DNA from: Nocardia tenerifensis NBRC 101015
GTDB lineage: Bacteria > Actinomycetota > Actinomycetes > Mycobacteriales > Mycobacteriaceae
Assembly: GCF_000308715.1 (NCBI RefSeq)
Contig: NZ_BAGH01000354.1
Location: forward strand, 1-64,000
DNA: 64,000 bases
Direction of reading: 5' to 3'
In this document: positions 8,866-18,063 of the stretch, piece after piece
How positions within the stretch are numbered: the first letter of the stretch is position 1
Layout of the letters: every line of letters begins with the position of its first letter
Program-made: the position numbers and the translations under genes
Notes under the pieces: model-generated
Told to the model about the DNA's origin: nothing
Seen by the model: only the letters and a program-made list of their open reading frames with translations
The model's database searches: none

Positions 8866-10092
8866 TCAGCGCCTCGTGCGGAAGGTGCGGCGCAGGTCGT
8901 CGACCCACGCGTCGGGAATCTCCCAGGGGATGAAGTGGCCGCCCGCCTCGTGCGCGGTGAGATTGACGTGGTTGTACCACTCGGCGCGGTCGCTGGCCAG
9001 CCAGCTCGCGACGCGTTGCTCGGCCGTGGTGACGCCAGGCGGGTTCTCGTGGCCGACGAAGGTGATGCCGGTGGGCGCCTCGATCACCGGGACGCGGTCG
9101 TGCGACGGGGTCCACGGGTAGCGATTCGCGTTGGCGTAGTAGCGGATCGAGGTGCCGATGGCGTTGTTCACCCAGAAGATCATGGCGTGGGTGAGCAGGT
9201 CGTCCTTGCTGAAGACGGTCTCCACGTCGCCGTGGCTGTCGCTCCAGCTCGCCCAGCGCTGCAGGATCCAGGCGAGCAGGCCGGCGGGCGAGTCGGACAG
9301 GCCGAAGGCCAGCGTGCTCGGCTGAAGCAGGTGGGCGGCGAGGTGGACGGCGAAGCGGCGCTCGAGGGAGAGCAGCTGCCGGTAGGCGGGCTCGGGCAGG
9401 CCCGGCGGAATTGGTTGCCCCCCACTGAGATCCCAGGCGCGGTCGCCGCTGAACAGGGTGAGCTTCTGGCCCGAGCCGATGTGGATGCCGTGCAGCTCGC
9501 CGGGGTACTTGTGGCCCAGCTGGCCGGTGACGAGCGCGCCGACATCGCAACCGGCCGCGGCGTACTTCGTGTGGCCGAGCGTGCCGGTCATCAGCGTGTG
9601 CCAGAGGTCGGCGACCTTCCAGAAGTTCATGTCGGGGTGCTTCGGCAGCGGCGTGGAGAAGCCGAAGCCGGGCAGCGACGGGACGATGACCTCGAACGCG
9701 TCGGCCGGGTCGCCGCCGAACGCCGCGGGGTCGGCGAGCGGGTCGATCACCTTGGCCCAGTGCCAGAACGTCCACGGCCAGCCGTGGGTGAGGATCAACG
9801 GGGTCGGGTTCGGGCCGACACCCGGCTTGCGCAGGAAGTGGATCGGCACGCCGTCGACGTCCACCCGGTAGTGCTCGTAGGCGTTGATCGCGGATTCCGC
9901 TTTGCGCCAGTCGTATTCGTCGATCCAGTAGTCGACCAGCTCCTGTAGGTAGCGCCGGCTGACGCCGTAGCTCCAGTCGTCGTTGGCCACGTCGTCGGGC
10001 CATCTGGTGAGCCGCAGCCGCGTCGCGAGATCGTCGAGGACCTCGTCGGCGACGTGGATGGGCGACGGGGTCAACGGAAACGTCGATGTCAT
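8866..10092 (-). CDS. Epoxide hydrolase (alpha/beta fold, with epoxide-hydrolase N-terminal domain)
   Basis: A 408-residue enzyme with an N-terminal epoxide hydrolase domain (residues 1-110) followed by the alpha/beta hydrolase core. Visible features: oxyanion motif THGWPWTFWH, nucleophile elbow AAGCDVGALV with the Asp nucleophile, lid tyrosines near IRYYANANRY, and the catalytic His in EAGGHFIPWE. It opens epoxides to diols; the substrate is unknown. The ATG at 10092 has a GGAAGGACA ribosome site and overlaps the stop of the upstream MarR regulator (ATGA), so the regulator and enzyme form a small operon that is probably substrate-inducible (inference). Confidence 0.9.
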   Translation of the reverse strand: MTSTFPLTPSPIHVADEVLDDLATRLRLTRWPDDVANDDWSYGVSRRYLQELVDYWIDEYDWRKAESAINAYEHYRVDVDGVPIHFLRKPGVGPNPTPLILTHGWPWTFWHWAKVIDPLADPAAFGGDPADAFEVIVPSLPGFGFSTPLPKHPDMNFWKVADLWHTLMTGTLGHTKYAAAGCDVGALVTGQLGHKYPGELHGIHIGSGQKLTLFSGDRAWDLSGGQPIPPGLPEPAYRQLLSLERRFAVHLAAHLLQPSTLAFGLSDSPAGLLAWILQRWASWSDSHGDVETVFSKDDLLTHAMIFWVNNAIGTSIRYYANANRYPWTPSHDRVPVIEAPTGITFVGHENPPGVTTAEQRVASWLASDRAEWYNHVNLTAHEAGGHFIPWEIPDAWVDDLRRTFRTRR

Positions 10093-10562
10093 GAATGTCC
10101 TTCCGAGACAGGTGAATCGGCGGCGTCGGGGTCCATCAACGCGGCCATGCGCCGCAACGCGGGCAGCGCCGCGCTGATCGCCTGCCGCTGTGCGGGCGTC
10201 AACGCCTCGGCCAGTTCGGTGAGGCGACGGACGCGCTCGCGATGCCGCGACCACACGACCTCCGCGCCCGCGTCGGTGATGTGCACGAGCACCGCCCGGC
10301 CGTCCGCCGGGTCCGGCCTGCGCTCGACGAGCCCGTCGCGTTCGAGCCGATCGACGAGCTGGGTGATAGCCGGCTGAGTGATCTGCTCAGTCACCTTCAG
10401 CGCGGTCACCCGCATCGGACCCCGGTTGGCCAGCGTGTGCAGCACCGACAGCGTGGTGAAGGTGTGCTTCTCGGCGTTCGGCAGGCGAATGGAGCCCCGC
10501 GTGAACTCGCCCATGACTCGGGCGAGTTCGTCGGCGTCGAGGCCGCGCCGCTGTGCTGACAT
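10089..10562 (-). CDS. MarR-family transcriptional regulator
   Basis: A 157-residue winged-helix dimer-type regulator. The recognition region reads ITQPAITQLVDRLERDGLVERRPDPADGRAV, typical of MarR proteins, with the wing motif DPADGRAVLVHIT. It starts at ATG 10562 (MSAQRRG); a TTG nine bases upstream is less likely. It is first in the operon with the epoxide hydrolase and is likely autoregulated through the dyad at 10580-10595, immediately upstream of its start. The ligand is unknown; aromatic or epoxide precursors are a guess from context. Confidence 0.9.
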   Translation of the reverse strand: MSAQRRGLDADELARVMGEFTRGSIRLPNAEKHTFTTLSVLHTLANRGPMRVTALKVTEQITQPAITQLVDRLERDGLVERRPDPADGRAVLVHITDAGAEVVWSRHRERVRRLTELAEALTPAQRQAISAALPALRRMAALMDPDAADSPVSEGHS

Positions 10563-10579
10563 GGTCGGCAATGTATCAC

Positions 10580-10595
10580 TGATTTATTTAAGTCA
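10580..10595. promoter_or_regulatory. Imperfect AT-rich dyad, candidate MarR operator
   Basis: TGATTTA-TT-TAAGTCA: seven-base arms with one mismatch, in a markedly AT-rich patch of an otherwise GC-rich region. It lies 18-33 bp upstream of the marR start, between marR and the divergent membrane protein gene, which fits an autoregulatory operator. Confidence 0.45.
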
Positions 10596-10686
10596 CTTAT
10601 GTAATTTTGCGCGGACCGACGGCCGCACACGGCGACATGCCCCGCCGGTAGTGGGCATCCGCGCTGGTGAGACCTAGTGTGCGGGG

Positions 10687-11787
10687 ATGGCTAACCGGAG
10701 TGGTCAGCACGGGCGGCGGCGGACGCGAGCCGAATGGTGGGCGATGGTGCGGGCGTCCCCGTACCTGCCCGCCATGGTGCTCGTGCTCCTGATAACCGCC
10801 GCGGCCGGATTGTTCGCCGGGTCGTACACCTACGCGCTGGCCAATCCGACGCCGCGACACATTCCCATCGCGGTGATCGGCGCGGAGCAGGCGCCCGAGG
10901 TTCGGCGGTTCCTCGCCGAGTCGCAACGCTCCCTGGACGATTCGCTGGTGGTGCGCCACTACGACACCGCGGCGGCGGCCAAGGAGGCCATCGAGGACCA
11001 GCGCGTCTTCGCCGTGGTCACGGCGCAGCCGCCCGGCGTGCGCCTCGACCTCTCCAGCGCGTCCGGTCAATCCGTCGCACAGGTGCTCGGCCAGGTCGCC
11101 ACGGCCGCCGGTCCGGCCCTGCGGATGCCGGTCGACGTCGTCGATGTCGTGCCACTCCAGCACGGCGATCCGCGCGGGCTCGCGATCTTCTACATCTCGC
11201 TGGCCGCGGTGATCATCGGCTTCGTCGGCGCCACGCAGTTCAGCGTGCACGCCGCCGCGCTGAACCCCGTGGAGCGGATCGGCTTCACCGCGCTGTACGC
11301 GGTGTGCGGCGGCTTCGCCATCGCGGCGATGGCGGACTGGGTGCTCGGCGCGCTGCGGCTGCCGTACCTGGAATCGTGGGCGATCCTGTCGCTGACCATG
11401 TTCACCTCCGGCATGGTGTTCACCATGTTCAACACGCTGGTCGGGCGGTGGGCGATCCTGCCGACCTGGGGTCTGATGGTGCTGCTGGGCAATCCGTCCT
11501 CCGGCGGAGCGGTGTCCTGGCCGCTGCTGCCGTCCCTGCTCGGCCACATCGGGCGCTGGCTGCCGCCGGGCGCGTCGGTCAACGCGCAGCACACCGCCGT
11601 GTATTTCGGTGCACACCAACACGTTCTGCCGTTTCTGGTGCTCGGCGGGTGGGCGCTGGTCGCGTGCGCGGTGTTCTGGATCTGGCGCAACCGGCACCCA
11701 GGCGGACGCGAGTCCGCCAACGCGCACGCCCCTCGATCAGGGAGCTGGAAAGTGGTCGGCGAGAAACCTGTCGAAGACCTGTCGTGA
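10687..11787 (+). CDS. Polytopic membrane protein of the YhgE/Pip-ABC-2-like type
   Basis: A 366-residue membrane protein: one N-terminal transmembrane helix (about 24-46), an extracytoplasmic domain of some 130 residues (HIPIAVIGAEQAPEV onward), then about five helices in the second half. This layout matches DUF3533/YhgE-Pip-like proteins related to ABC-2 permeases. No ATPase partner is nearby, so transport is not shown. It is divergent from marR. Its last 51 bases overlap the convergent esterase gene, so the true C-terminus rests on a clear TGA only. Confidence 0.75.
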   Translation: MANRSGQHGRRRTRAEWWAMVRASPYLPAMVLVLLITAAAGLFAGSYTYALANPTPRHIPIAVIGAEQAPEVRRFLAESQRSLDDSLVVRHYDTAAAAKEAIEDQRVFAVVTAQPPGVRLDLSSASGQSVAQVLGQVATAAGPALRMPVDVVDVVPLQHGDPRGLAIFYISLAAVIIGFVGATQFSVHAAALNPVERIGFTALYAVCGGFAIAAMADWVLGALRLPYLESWAILSLTMFTSGMVFTMFNTLVGRWAILPTWGLMVLLGNPSSGGAVSWPLLPSLLGHIGRWLPPGASVNAQHTAVYFGAHQHVLPFLVLGGWALVACAVFWIWRNRHPGGRESANAHAPRSGSWKVVGEKPVEDLS

Positions 11788-12906
11788 GATCTGGGTGCCC
11801 CAGCCCGTCCAGGTGAAGTCGTAGATGTGCTCACCGTAAGGCACTGTGAGCAAACGGTTTTCGACGCCGACCCGGCGCAGTCGCTCGGCGAGCTCGGCCG
11901 AGCCGCGGTACGGCGCGACGTGGTCGCGGTCGCCGTGCATGAGCAGCGTCGGCGGCAGGTTCGGACGGACGTAGGTGGCCGGCGAGGCCGCCCGGTAACG
12001 GTCGGGCACCTGGTCGGGGGTTCCGCCGGTGTAGTCCGCGAGGAAGGTGCGCATCCGCTCCGGCAGGCCGGTGTCGCGCCACGCCTCCGCCAGGTCGGGC
12101 ACCGGATAGAACGCCGCGACTGCATTGACCGAGGTGTCGGCGACCGCGCAGCTCGGCGGCACCCGGTCGTCGGCGTAGGCCCCCATCAGCGCGAGGTTGC
12201 CGCCCGCCGAGCCGCCGGCCAGCAGCACACGATCCGGGTCGACGCCGTACGTGGCCGCCTGCTGCTTGACCCAGCCGACGGCGCATTTCACGTCCGCGGG
12301 CGACTGCCGCCAGCGGGCGGGCGGAACCATCCGATAGTCGATGGCGAAGACGGCATATCCCTTGTCGATCAACCACTTGTGCCACTGCGGCGCTTCGCCG
12401 CGATCGCCGTTGCGCCACCCGCCGCCGTGCACCCACACCACCGCCGGCCGCGGCCGGACCGGTGCGCCCTCGGGCAGTTTCACGTCGAGCTTCAGGTCTT
12501 GGCCATCGACGGTGTTGTACACGGTGCCCGGCGACTCGACCGGTGCGGCGGTGTTCGTGTCCCCCGACAGGTATTCGCCCAGCGACAGGCTCGCCTCCTG
12601 CCGCACGGCCGTCCCCCACGCCGCGGCCAGCGGGAAACCCGCCGCGACCACGCCGAGCAGGCACACCAGCCCGCTCGCCGACGCCACCCAGCGCACGCCG
12701 GGCCGCCCCTTCCTGCCGAAAGCGATCAGCGACAACGCGAATCCGACGAGACCGAGCGGAATCAGGTACAGCCCATAGTCGCTCACCACATGCGTCAGCA
12801 GCACGAAGGGCGCGGGGACGCGCACCGCGACGATCACATAGGCGAACAGCACCATCAGCACGGCGACCACGGCCGCCGACGCCGCGACCAGCCAGCGAAG
12901 GACCAT
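11737..12906 (-). CDS. Membrane-anchored alpha/beta hydrolase (HSL/BD-FAE-type esterase)
   Basis: A 389-residue protein with three hydrophobic N-terminal helices (about residues 7-30, 42-64, 77-97) followed by an esterase domain. Catalytic elements are visible: oxyanion HGGG in WVHGGGWRNGD, nucleophile elbow AGGSAGGNLAL, a catalytic Asp in MHGDRDHV and His in YGEHIYDF. The fold is that of hormone-sensitive-lipase-like esterases. The active site probably faces outside after the third helix, which is inference. It starts at ATG 12906. Confidence 0.88.
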   Translation of the reverse strand: MVLRWLVAASAAVVAVLMVLFAYVIVAVRVPAPFVLLTHVVSDYGLYLIPLGLVGFALSLIAFGRKGRPGVRWVASASGLVCLLGVVAAGFPLAAAWGTAVRQEASLSLGEYLSGDTNTAAPVESPGTVYNTVDGQDLKLDVKLPEGAPVRPRPAVVWVHGGGWRNGDRGEAPQWHKWLIDKGYAVFAIDYRMVPPARWRQSPADVKCAVGWVKQQAATYGVDPDRVLLAGGSAGGNLALMGAYADDRVPPSCAVADTSVNAVAAFYPVPDLAEAWRDTGLPERMRTFLADYTGGTPDQVPDRYRAASPATYVRPNLPPTLLMHGDRDHVAPYRGSAELAERLRRVGVENRLLTVPYGEHIYDFTWTGWGTQISRQVFDRFLADHFPAP

Positions 12907-12955
12907 TGGCCCATTAAACCCACGGTCGGGGAGTCGGGCCCGGATGGCACGCCGA

Positions 12956-13351
12956 CTACGACTCCTGCCACGCGGCGATCGCGGCCTGCCATCGACGATT
13001 GCTGGTGAACTCGGCGATCTCGCGTCGATTGATCAGGAGGTAGATCTCGCCCTCGGTGGTCGTCCGCAGAATCAGCGGCTTGCCCGCGTTGAGCAGGCCG
13101 CCCATGAATCTGCCGTAGAGCGAGGTGAATTCGCGGCGCAGCGAGACGATCGCCTGGCGCGACAGGGTCAGATCGCCGGAGTCGCCCCAGTCCGAGAGCA
13201 CGAGGCCCCGCTCGCTCAGCTCGATGCGGCCGCGGCGCGGGAAGAGCGCGCGCTGGCTGACCACGCCGGCCGCCCGGTCCGCGGCGGAGTGCCTGCGCAG
13301 CTCCGCCGCGGTGGCGGCGATGTAGTTCGCGCTCAGCACGACGTCCGGCAT
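12956..13351 (-). CDS. Small actinobacterial protein of unknown function
   Basis: A 131-residue protein I do not recognise by name. The sequence alternates short strands (RIELSERGLVLSDWG, GKPLILRTTTEGEIYLLINR) like a PH-type or other beta-sandwich domain, followed by a C-terminal helix ending AAWQES. It starts at ATG 13351 with a strong GGGAGG ribosome site. The coding pattern is convincing. No signal peptide or membrane helix. Confidence 0.75.
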   Translation of the reverse strand: MPDVVLSANYIAATAAELRRHSAADRAAGVVSQRALFPRRGRIELSERGLVLSDWGDSGDLTLSRQAIVSLRREFTSLYGRFMGGLLNAGKPLILRTTTEGEIYLLINRREIAEFTSNRRWQAAIAAWQES

Positions 13352-13494
13352 CACGAACCTCCCTCTCGAACGGCTACCGGAATTGTCTGGCCGGGCGGCG
13401 CGTCGCACATCGCCCGGCCGGACCGCATCGGACTCGTTCTGAGGGACTACCCCCGGCCTCGCCGCTCCTCCGCGAGGAGGACACGCCGCGTCGG

Positions 13495-14334
13495 TCAGAC
13501 CTGACGGACGAGAATGGCTCGGGCGTAAAGGAGTTGGAACCCGAGCCGCTGCACGTTCTGCTGCGACTTCGAGCCGGGCAGCGTGGTGACCACGGCGAGG
13601 TCGCACCCCGCCGACGCGGCGGCCGCCAGGCGGGCCGAGAGCAGCGAGGCCTGAACGCCGCGGCGGCGGAACGCCGGAAGCGTTGCCGCCCCGCAGAGTT
13701 GAGCGATACCGTCGGCCAGGCGCAGGCTCGCGCCGCCCGCCGGGACGCCGTCGACGCGGGCGAGCGAGCGGGTGAAACCGGTGGCCGCGGCGATATCGCG
13801 GATCGAGTCGGCGAGGGCCTCGCGCGGGAACTCCTCGTGGGACGCGACGCCCTGGGTGTCCGGGGTCGCGAAGCCATCGATGACGATGTCCAGCCAGGCG
13901 TCGAGCTCGTCGGGCTCGACCGGCGAAACCTCCACTCGGACAGCAGTATTCGCCTTCCTGTCCGGCTCGAGCCGCAAGCCCAGCACGTTCTCGAAGCCGA
14001 TCAGCGCGTAGCCGCGGCGGGTGAGGCGCTCGGCCACGCCCGGATCGGCGAGGGTCGACACCTCGAACTGGATCGGCGCCGCGCGTTCGGCGAACGCCTC
14101 CTCCACGGCCGCCAGCGCGGCGTCGTCGAACTCCTCGCCCATCCCGACGCCGACGACCTTGTCCAGAGGCGAGTTCGCGCCCGCCCACACGGCCGCGCCG
14201 CTGCCGAGGGGCCGCACGAACACCCGCGGCTCCCGCTCGGCGGCGGCGCGGGCGCCCTGCTCCATCAGCGATCGTTCGACCCGTTCGATACGGGCCGCGA
14301 GTTCCGTCCCCGCGAACAGGGTGAGTTCTGGCAT
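13495..14334 (-). CDS. GNAT-family N-acetyltransferase
   Basis: A 279-residue protein with a C-terminal GNAT fold: the acetyl-CoA loop is visible as LPAFRRRGVQASLLSARL (the Q/RxxGxG/A-type pyrophosphate loop), with a preceding LARVDGVPAGGASL strand and a following AVVTTLPGS strand. The N-terminal half (FEVSTLADPGVAERLTRRGY) looks like a second, degenerate GNAT copy. The substrate is unknown. It is the second gene of an operon; the membrane protein gene ends 12 bp upstream. Confidence 0.85.
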   Translation of the reverse strand: MPELTLFAGTELAARIERVERSLMEQGARAAAEREPRVFVRPLGSGAAVWAGANSPLDKVVGVGMGEEFDDAALAAVEEAFAERAAPIQFEVSTLADPGVAERLTRRGYALIGFENVLGLRLEPDRKANTAVRVEVSPVEPDELDAWLDIVIDGFATPDTQGVASHEEFPREALADSIRDIAAATGFTRSLARVDGVPAGGASLRLADGIAQLCGAATLPAFRRRGVQASLLSARLAAAASAGCDLAVVTTLPGSKSQQNVQRLGFQLLYARAILVRQV

Positions 14335-14346
14335 AGGTGCATTACA

Positions 14347-14970
14347 TCAGGGCACACGATGCGGCGGAGACTCCTTTTCCGTGGCGTGTCCGGCGCTCGG
14401 GGTCGGTTCGAACCCGTCGGGGGCGTCCCGCAGCGCGCGGAACGACGCGAGGATGCCCAGGCCTGCGAGCGGAATCAGGTCGAGCGTCACCATCGGAAGC
14501 ACGGTGCTGATGGTCAACACCACCGGACTCCAGCGCGGCAGCCGGCCGGCCCGGACCAGCAGGACGGTCAATACGATCAGGCCGAGGAAGAACAGCGGCG
14601 GGCCGACGGTGTAGAACGCCGGGCGGACGCCGGGGATGGCCGAGAAGTCGCGGCTCAGCCTGGACATCTCCGTCTTGTCCTCGGCCAGCGCGGCGAAGGT
14701 GATGTCCGCGCCGAACTGCACGATGGTCGCGGCCAGCCCGGCCAGCGCGACGAAGGTCGCACCCGTCCGCCAATTCCCTTGGGGCAGCCTACGTTCCAGG
14801 CCGATCACCGCCGGGACGAACAGCAGCATGCCGAGCAGGCCGACGAGGTGCGCCGCTTGCCAATCCAGGCCGGGGCCGTAGCGCCCGTCCGCCCGGCCGA
14901 ACAACCGGATCACCCCGTAGACGGCGAAGCACAGCGGTGCGGAGAAGAGAAGCACCTTAGGGGATTTCAC
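14347..14970 (-). CDS. Integral membrane protein of unknown function
   Basis: A 207-residue protein with about five hydrophobic helices (beginning LLFSAPLCFAVYGVI, HLVGLLGMLLFVPAVIGL, ATFVALAGLAATIVQF, VGPPLFFLGLIVLTVLLV, VLTISTVLPMVTL). No charged catalytic motif stands out. The start is GTG at 14970. It sits 12 bp upstream of the GNAT gene and is likely co-transcribed with it. Confidence 0.75.
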   Translation of the reverse strand: MKSPKVLLFSAPLCFAVYGVIRLFGRADGRYGPGLDWQAAHLVGLLGMLLFVPAVIGLERRLPQGNWRTGATFVALAGLAATIVQFGADITFAALAEDKTEMSRLSRDFSAIPGVRPAFYTVGPPLFFLGLIVLTVLLVRAGRLPRWSPVVLTISTVLPMVTLDLIPLAGLGILASFRALRDAPDGFEPTPSAGHATEKESPPHRVP

Positions 14971-15039
14971 GATTCTCAGCCTGACAGGGCACGGGGTTTC
15001 CGGCCTCCGGGAAAACCCTGGGTTCCGCCCGGAGAAGGC

Positions 15040-16287
15040 TCAAGGCTGCAGCAGCGGCGGGGATTTCGGGAACGTGATCGGCAGGGCGGCCAGCGCCCGG
15101 TGGAAAGGGCCTGGGCGCCAGGTGAGTTCGCCGGGCGGGACCGCGAGGCGGATCTCGGGCAGCGCGTCGAGCAGCTGGTCGATGGCGTCCTGGGCGATCA
15201 GGTAGGCCAGCGAGCTGGCGGGGCAGACGTGCGGTCCGGTACCCCAAGCCAGGTGGGATCGATTGCCCGCGTACTGGTTTCCGCTGATCTCCGGATCGGT
15301 ATTGCAGGCGGCCATGCTGATGACGACCGGCTGATGCGCGGGCAGCCAGACGTCGTCGATGAGGATCGGCTGTTTCGGGAAGGTGATGCAGAAGTTCGCC
15401 ATCGGCGGGTCGTTGAACAGCACCTCGTCCAGCGCGTCCCGGGTGGACAGGCTGCCGCCGAGCACGCTGCCGCCGAAGCGCTCGTCGGTGAGGATCAGCA
15501 GCAGCGTGTTGACGATCAGGTTCTGCTGCGGCTCGATGCCCGCGCCGTACAGGGTCGCCAGCTGGTGCACCATCTCCGTGTCGGTCAGCTCGGCGGGATG
15601 CTCGAGCATGCGCGTGGTGACGTCGTCGCCCGGTTCGGCCCGCTTGAGCTCGGTCAACTTCGTCAGCGCGCCGATGAGCATCTTGTTGCCCCGCTCCGCG
15701 TCGACGCCCTCGAAGATCGCCGCGAACCCGGTCGCGGCCTGCTGCGCGAGCTCGGCCGGGCAGCCGAGCATGGCGTTCAGCACGGCGAAGGCGAGCGGAA
15801 AGGCGTACTGGCGCACCAGATCCGCCGAGCCGTCCGCGCAGAACGCGTTGATCAGCGGTATCGCCACCTCCGCCACGGTGTCGTGCAGGCTGTACTGGTC
15901 GACCTTGTCCAAGCCAGCGGTATTGGTCTGCCGATAGCGGGCGTGCTCGGCGCCGGCGCTGCGGAGGGCGTTCGGGCGCCACTGCATCATCGGCAGGACC
16001 GGGCAGTCGCTGGGGACGCTGCGCTGCCAGGTGCGCGGATCGGCCGGGAAATGATCGGGATCATTGAAGATCCGCACTGCGGTGTAATACCCGATGACCA
16101 GGGTGGCCGGCACGCCCGCAGCCAACTCGACCGGCACCAGCGACCCGTGCTTCGCGCGCATCGCCCGATACGCGCCGTGCGGGTCCGCCGCGAACTCCGG
16201 TGTATACAGCGCCACCCGTGGGCCGTCGGTGTCGAGGGGCGAACCGGGTGCGACTCGGCGGTGCGCGGTGGGCGGGGGCGTCGTCAT
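15040..16287 (-). CDS. Cytochrome P450 with altered signature motifs (CYP157-like)
   Basis: A 415-residue protein with P450 architecture and the heme-ligand loop AWGTGPHVCPAS (Cys355). Three canonical motifs are changed: the I-helix reads GAGIEPQQN with Pro where the oxygen-activating Thr belongs; the K-helix, normally ExxR, reads DEVLF with Phe for Arg; and the residue two after the cysteine loop glycine is Pro. Loss of ExxR is a known trait of the CYP157 family, many of which sit in conservons. A conservon without a P450 lies at 56-60 kb in this window. The start is ATG 16287 with a GGAG site; the frame is open further upstream, but that part is poor. Confidence 0.85.
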   Translation of the reverse strand: MTTPPPTAHRRVAPGSPLDTDGPRVALYTPEFAADPHGAYRAMRAKHGSLVPVELAAGVPATLVIGYYTAVRIFNDPDHFPADPRTWQRSVPSDCPVLPMMQWRPNALRSAGAEHARYRQTNTAGLDKVDQYSLHDTVAEVAIPLINAFCADGSADLVRQYAFPLAFAVLNAMLGCPAELAQQAATGFAAIFEGVDAERGNKMLIGALTKLTELKRAEPGDDVTTRMLEHPAELTDTEMVHQLATLYGAGIEPQQNLIVNTLLLILTDERFGGSVLGGSLSTRDALDEVLFNDPPMANFCITFPKQPILIDDVWLPAHQPVVISMAACNTDPEISGNQYAGNRSHLAWGTGPHVCPASSLAYLIAQDAIDQLLDALPEIRLAVPPGELTWRPGPFHRALAALPITFPKSPPLLQP

Positions 16288-16514
16288 CGTTGAGAACTCC
16301 AGGGGTCGAGCAGCAAACCTCGTGAGCCTATGCAGCATGCGCAACGCGCGGAGGGAAATCCACAGCGCCGGACATGAATCTGTCCGCGCCACTCCGCCCA
16401 GATGTTTGCCACGTATTCGCCATAGTGGTTGCATGAGGTAACGACACCTGGTGAACAACCGCGCTTTCGATGTGCCGAACCGAGCTGTTTGGTGGCGAAA
16501 GGGGCCGGGTCACG

Positions 16515-17435
16515 ATGTGTGCGGGCTATTCACTTCGATACCGCTGGGGAATGGGTTTCACCGCGGCGCTCGCGGTCACCGGAATGGTCGCCGCCGTGCC
16601 CGCTGTCGCGGGAGTCGTCGAGGACGGCAGCGTCGCACCCGCCGGAGCGAACGACTGGACCTGCGTCCCGAATGCGAATCGGCCGGAGCCGGTGGTGCTC
16701 GTGCACGGCACGTGGGGGAATCAGAATTCGTGGGATACCCTGGCACCCCAGTTGAAATCCCTTGGCGTGTGCGTATTCTCGCTCAATTACGGGCATGCGC
16801 CGTTCAGCGTTCGCGGCTCGGCGCCCGGCGTTTTCGGCACCGCGGATATTCGCGCGTCGGCCAAGGAACTCGCGGCGTTCATCGATCGGGTGCGCGGCGT
16901 CACCGGCGCGGCCAAGGTCGATATCGTCGCGCATTCGCAGGGCGGCCCGTTGACGCGGCAGTATCTTCGGTTCGAGGGCGGCGCGGATCGCGGCGACCCG
17001 GGCCGGAACAAGGTCGACCACCTCGTCGGCATCGCCGCGACCAACCACGGCACCACCGCGGACGGGCTCGGCTACTTTCTCCCCTCCGGGAGTGCGTCGA
17101 TGGTTTCCGACGGCGTGATCGCCAGGGTGCTCGGCACCGCGGCGGCGCAGCAGTTGAGCGGCAGCGAATTCATCCGCACGCTCAACGCCGGCGGCGACAC
17201 CGAACCCGGCGTGCGTTATACCGCCATCGCCACCCGCGTCGACCACGTCGTCACCCCACCCGAGGCGACGTTCTTACGCGCGGGGCGCGGGGCCACCGTC
17301 GAGAATCTGTGGGTGCAGGATGTGTGCCCGACCGACACTTTTCACCACGGCATCCTCCCCGAATCCCCCGCCGTGGCTTTTCTCGTGCACCGGGCGCTGG
17401 GTCTGCCGTTCACCGGCGATCCGTGCCCGAATTAG
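16515..17435 (+). CDS. Secreted lipase/esterase (LipA/EstA class 2 type)
   Basis: A 306-residue exported alpha/beta hydrolase. The N-terminus has a signal peptide (hydrophobic core GMGFTAALAVTGMVAAVP, cleavage likely after AVAG). The mature part opens with cysteine-containing WTCVPN, then VVLVHGTWGNQNSW, nucleophile elbow VAHSQGGPL, an Asp in TRVDHVV and His in TFHHGIL. Conserved cysteines suggest disulfides outside the cell. It resembles Streptomyces exfoliatus-type lipases. The start at ATG 16515 is chosen because it gives a normal signal peptide. The stop is four bases from the convergent gene. Confidence 0.88.
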   Translation: MCAGYSLRYRWGMGFTAALAVTGMVAAVPAVAGVVEDGSVAPAGANDWTCVPNANRPEPVVLVHGTWGNQNSWDTLAPQLKSLGVCVFSLNYGHAPFSVRGSAPGVFGTADIRASAKELAAFIDRVRGVTGAAKVDIVAHSQGGPLTRQYLRFEGGADRGDPGRNKVDHLVGIAATNHGTTADGLGYFLPSGSASMVSDGVIARVLGTAAAQQLSGSEFIRTLNAGGDTEPGVRYTAIATRVDHVVTPPEATFLRAGRGATVENLWVQDVCPTDTFHHGILPESPAVAFLVHRALGLPFTGDPCPN

Positions 17436-17439
17436 TCTT

Positions 17440-18030
17440 CTACACGCAGTATTCACAAGTCCCATTGGCGGGCAGCTGGATGAAGCACTGCGCGCACACC
17501 GCCGGTCGGGACGGCTGCGGCTTGATCTCGACCTGCTGGGCGGTGCTCGACGCCCGGCGCCCCGCCACCTTCGGCGTCAGCGGCGGGACCGCCATGTCGG
17601 CCGGCATCGGCGCGCCGTAGTGCGCGTAGCACTGCCAGCGCGCGTAGGCCGCGTGCAGCTCGAGGTCGTCCGGGATCGGCAGGCCGGCCAGCTCGAGCAC
17701 GTACTTGTAGGCGTCGCCCACCGTGTGGCTCTGTCGCACACAGAGCGCGGTCAGCGGCGGCTCCCCCGCGCCGTGACAGCGTCGCGCGATCTTACGCAGA
17801 ATGGCGTCCATCCAGGTGCGCGTCGGCGCTCCCGTACGCACTCCCGACACCTCCTGCACCCGCTCGGCCAACTCGCTGACGGTGATGAAATGCCCGTACC
17901 CCGTTGCGATCTCGGCCAACTCCGCGTGCGCGGCCAATGCCCACGCCACCGTCGCCTCCCGCAACGTCACCGCGGTGCCGTCATCCGCCCGCCATGCTCC
18001 CGCCGTCGTGGATACCGAGTTCTTGATCAC
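17440..18030 (-). CDS. Unknown protein with C-terminal zinc-ribbon-like cysteines, last gene of T7SS operon
   Basis: A 196-residue protein of unknown family. The N-terminal two thirds is helical with no recognised domain; it contains CHGAGEPPLTALCVRQ. The C-terminus ends CAQCF, nine residues, then CEYCV, a CxxC-x(n)-CxxC arrangement fitting a small zinc ribbon. It starts at GTG 18030. It follows the YbaB-like gene by 33 bp, so it is probably the fourth gene of an operon with EspC-like, DUF1023 and YbaB-like proteins. Confidence 0.65.
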   Translation of the reverse strand: MIKNSVSTTAGAWRADDGTAVTLREATVAWALAAHAELAEIATGYGHFITVSELAERVQEVSGVRTGAPTRTWMDAILRKIARRCHGAGEPPLTALCVRQSHTVGDAYKYVLELAGLPIPDDLELHAAYARWQCYAHYGAPMPADMAVPPLTPKVAGRRASSTAQQVEIKPQPSRPAVCAQCFIQLPANGTCEYCV

Positions 18031-18063
18031 CCGATCAAGTTATCGCGAGAGGCCGGAAATCAC

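Noticed and set aside
13465..13479. Hairpin CTCCTC/GAGGAG as a terminator
   Set aside because: Only a six-base stem in GC-rich sequence, no U-run; too weak to call.
13534..16293. Very long plus-strand open frame
   Set aside because: Runs antisense across three real genes (GNAT, membrane protein, P450).
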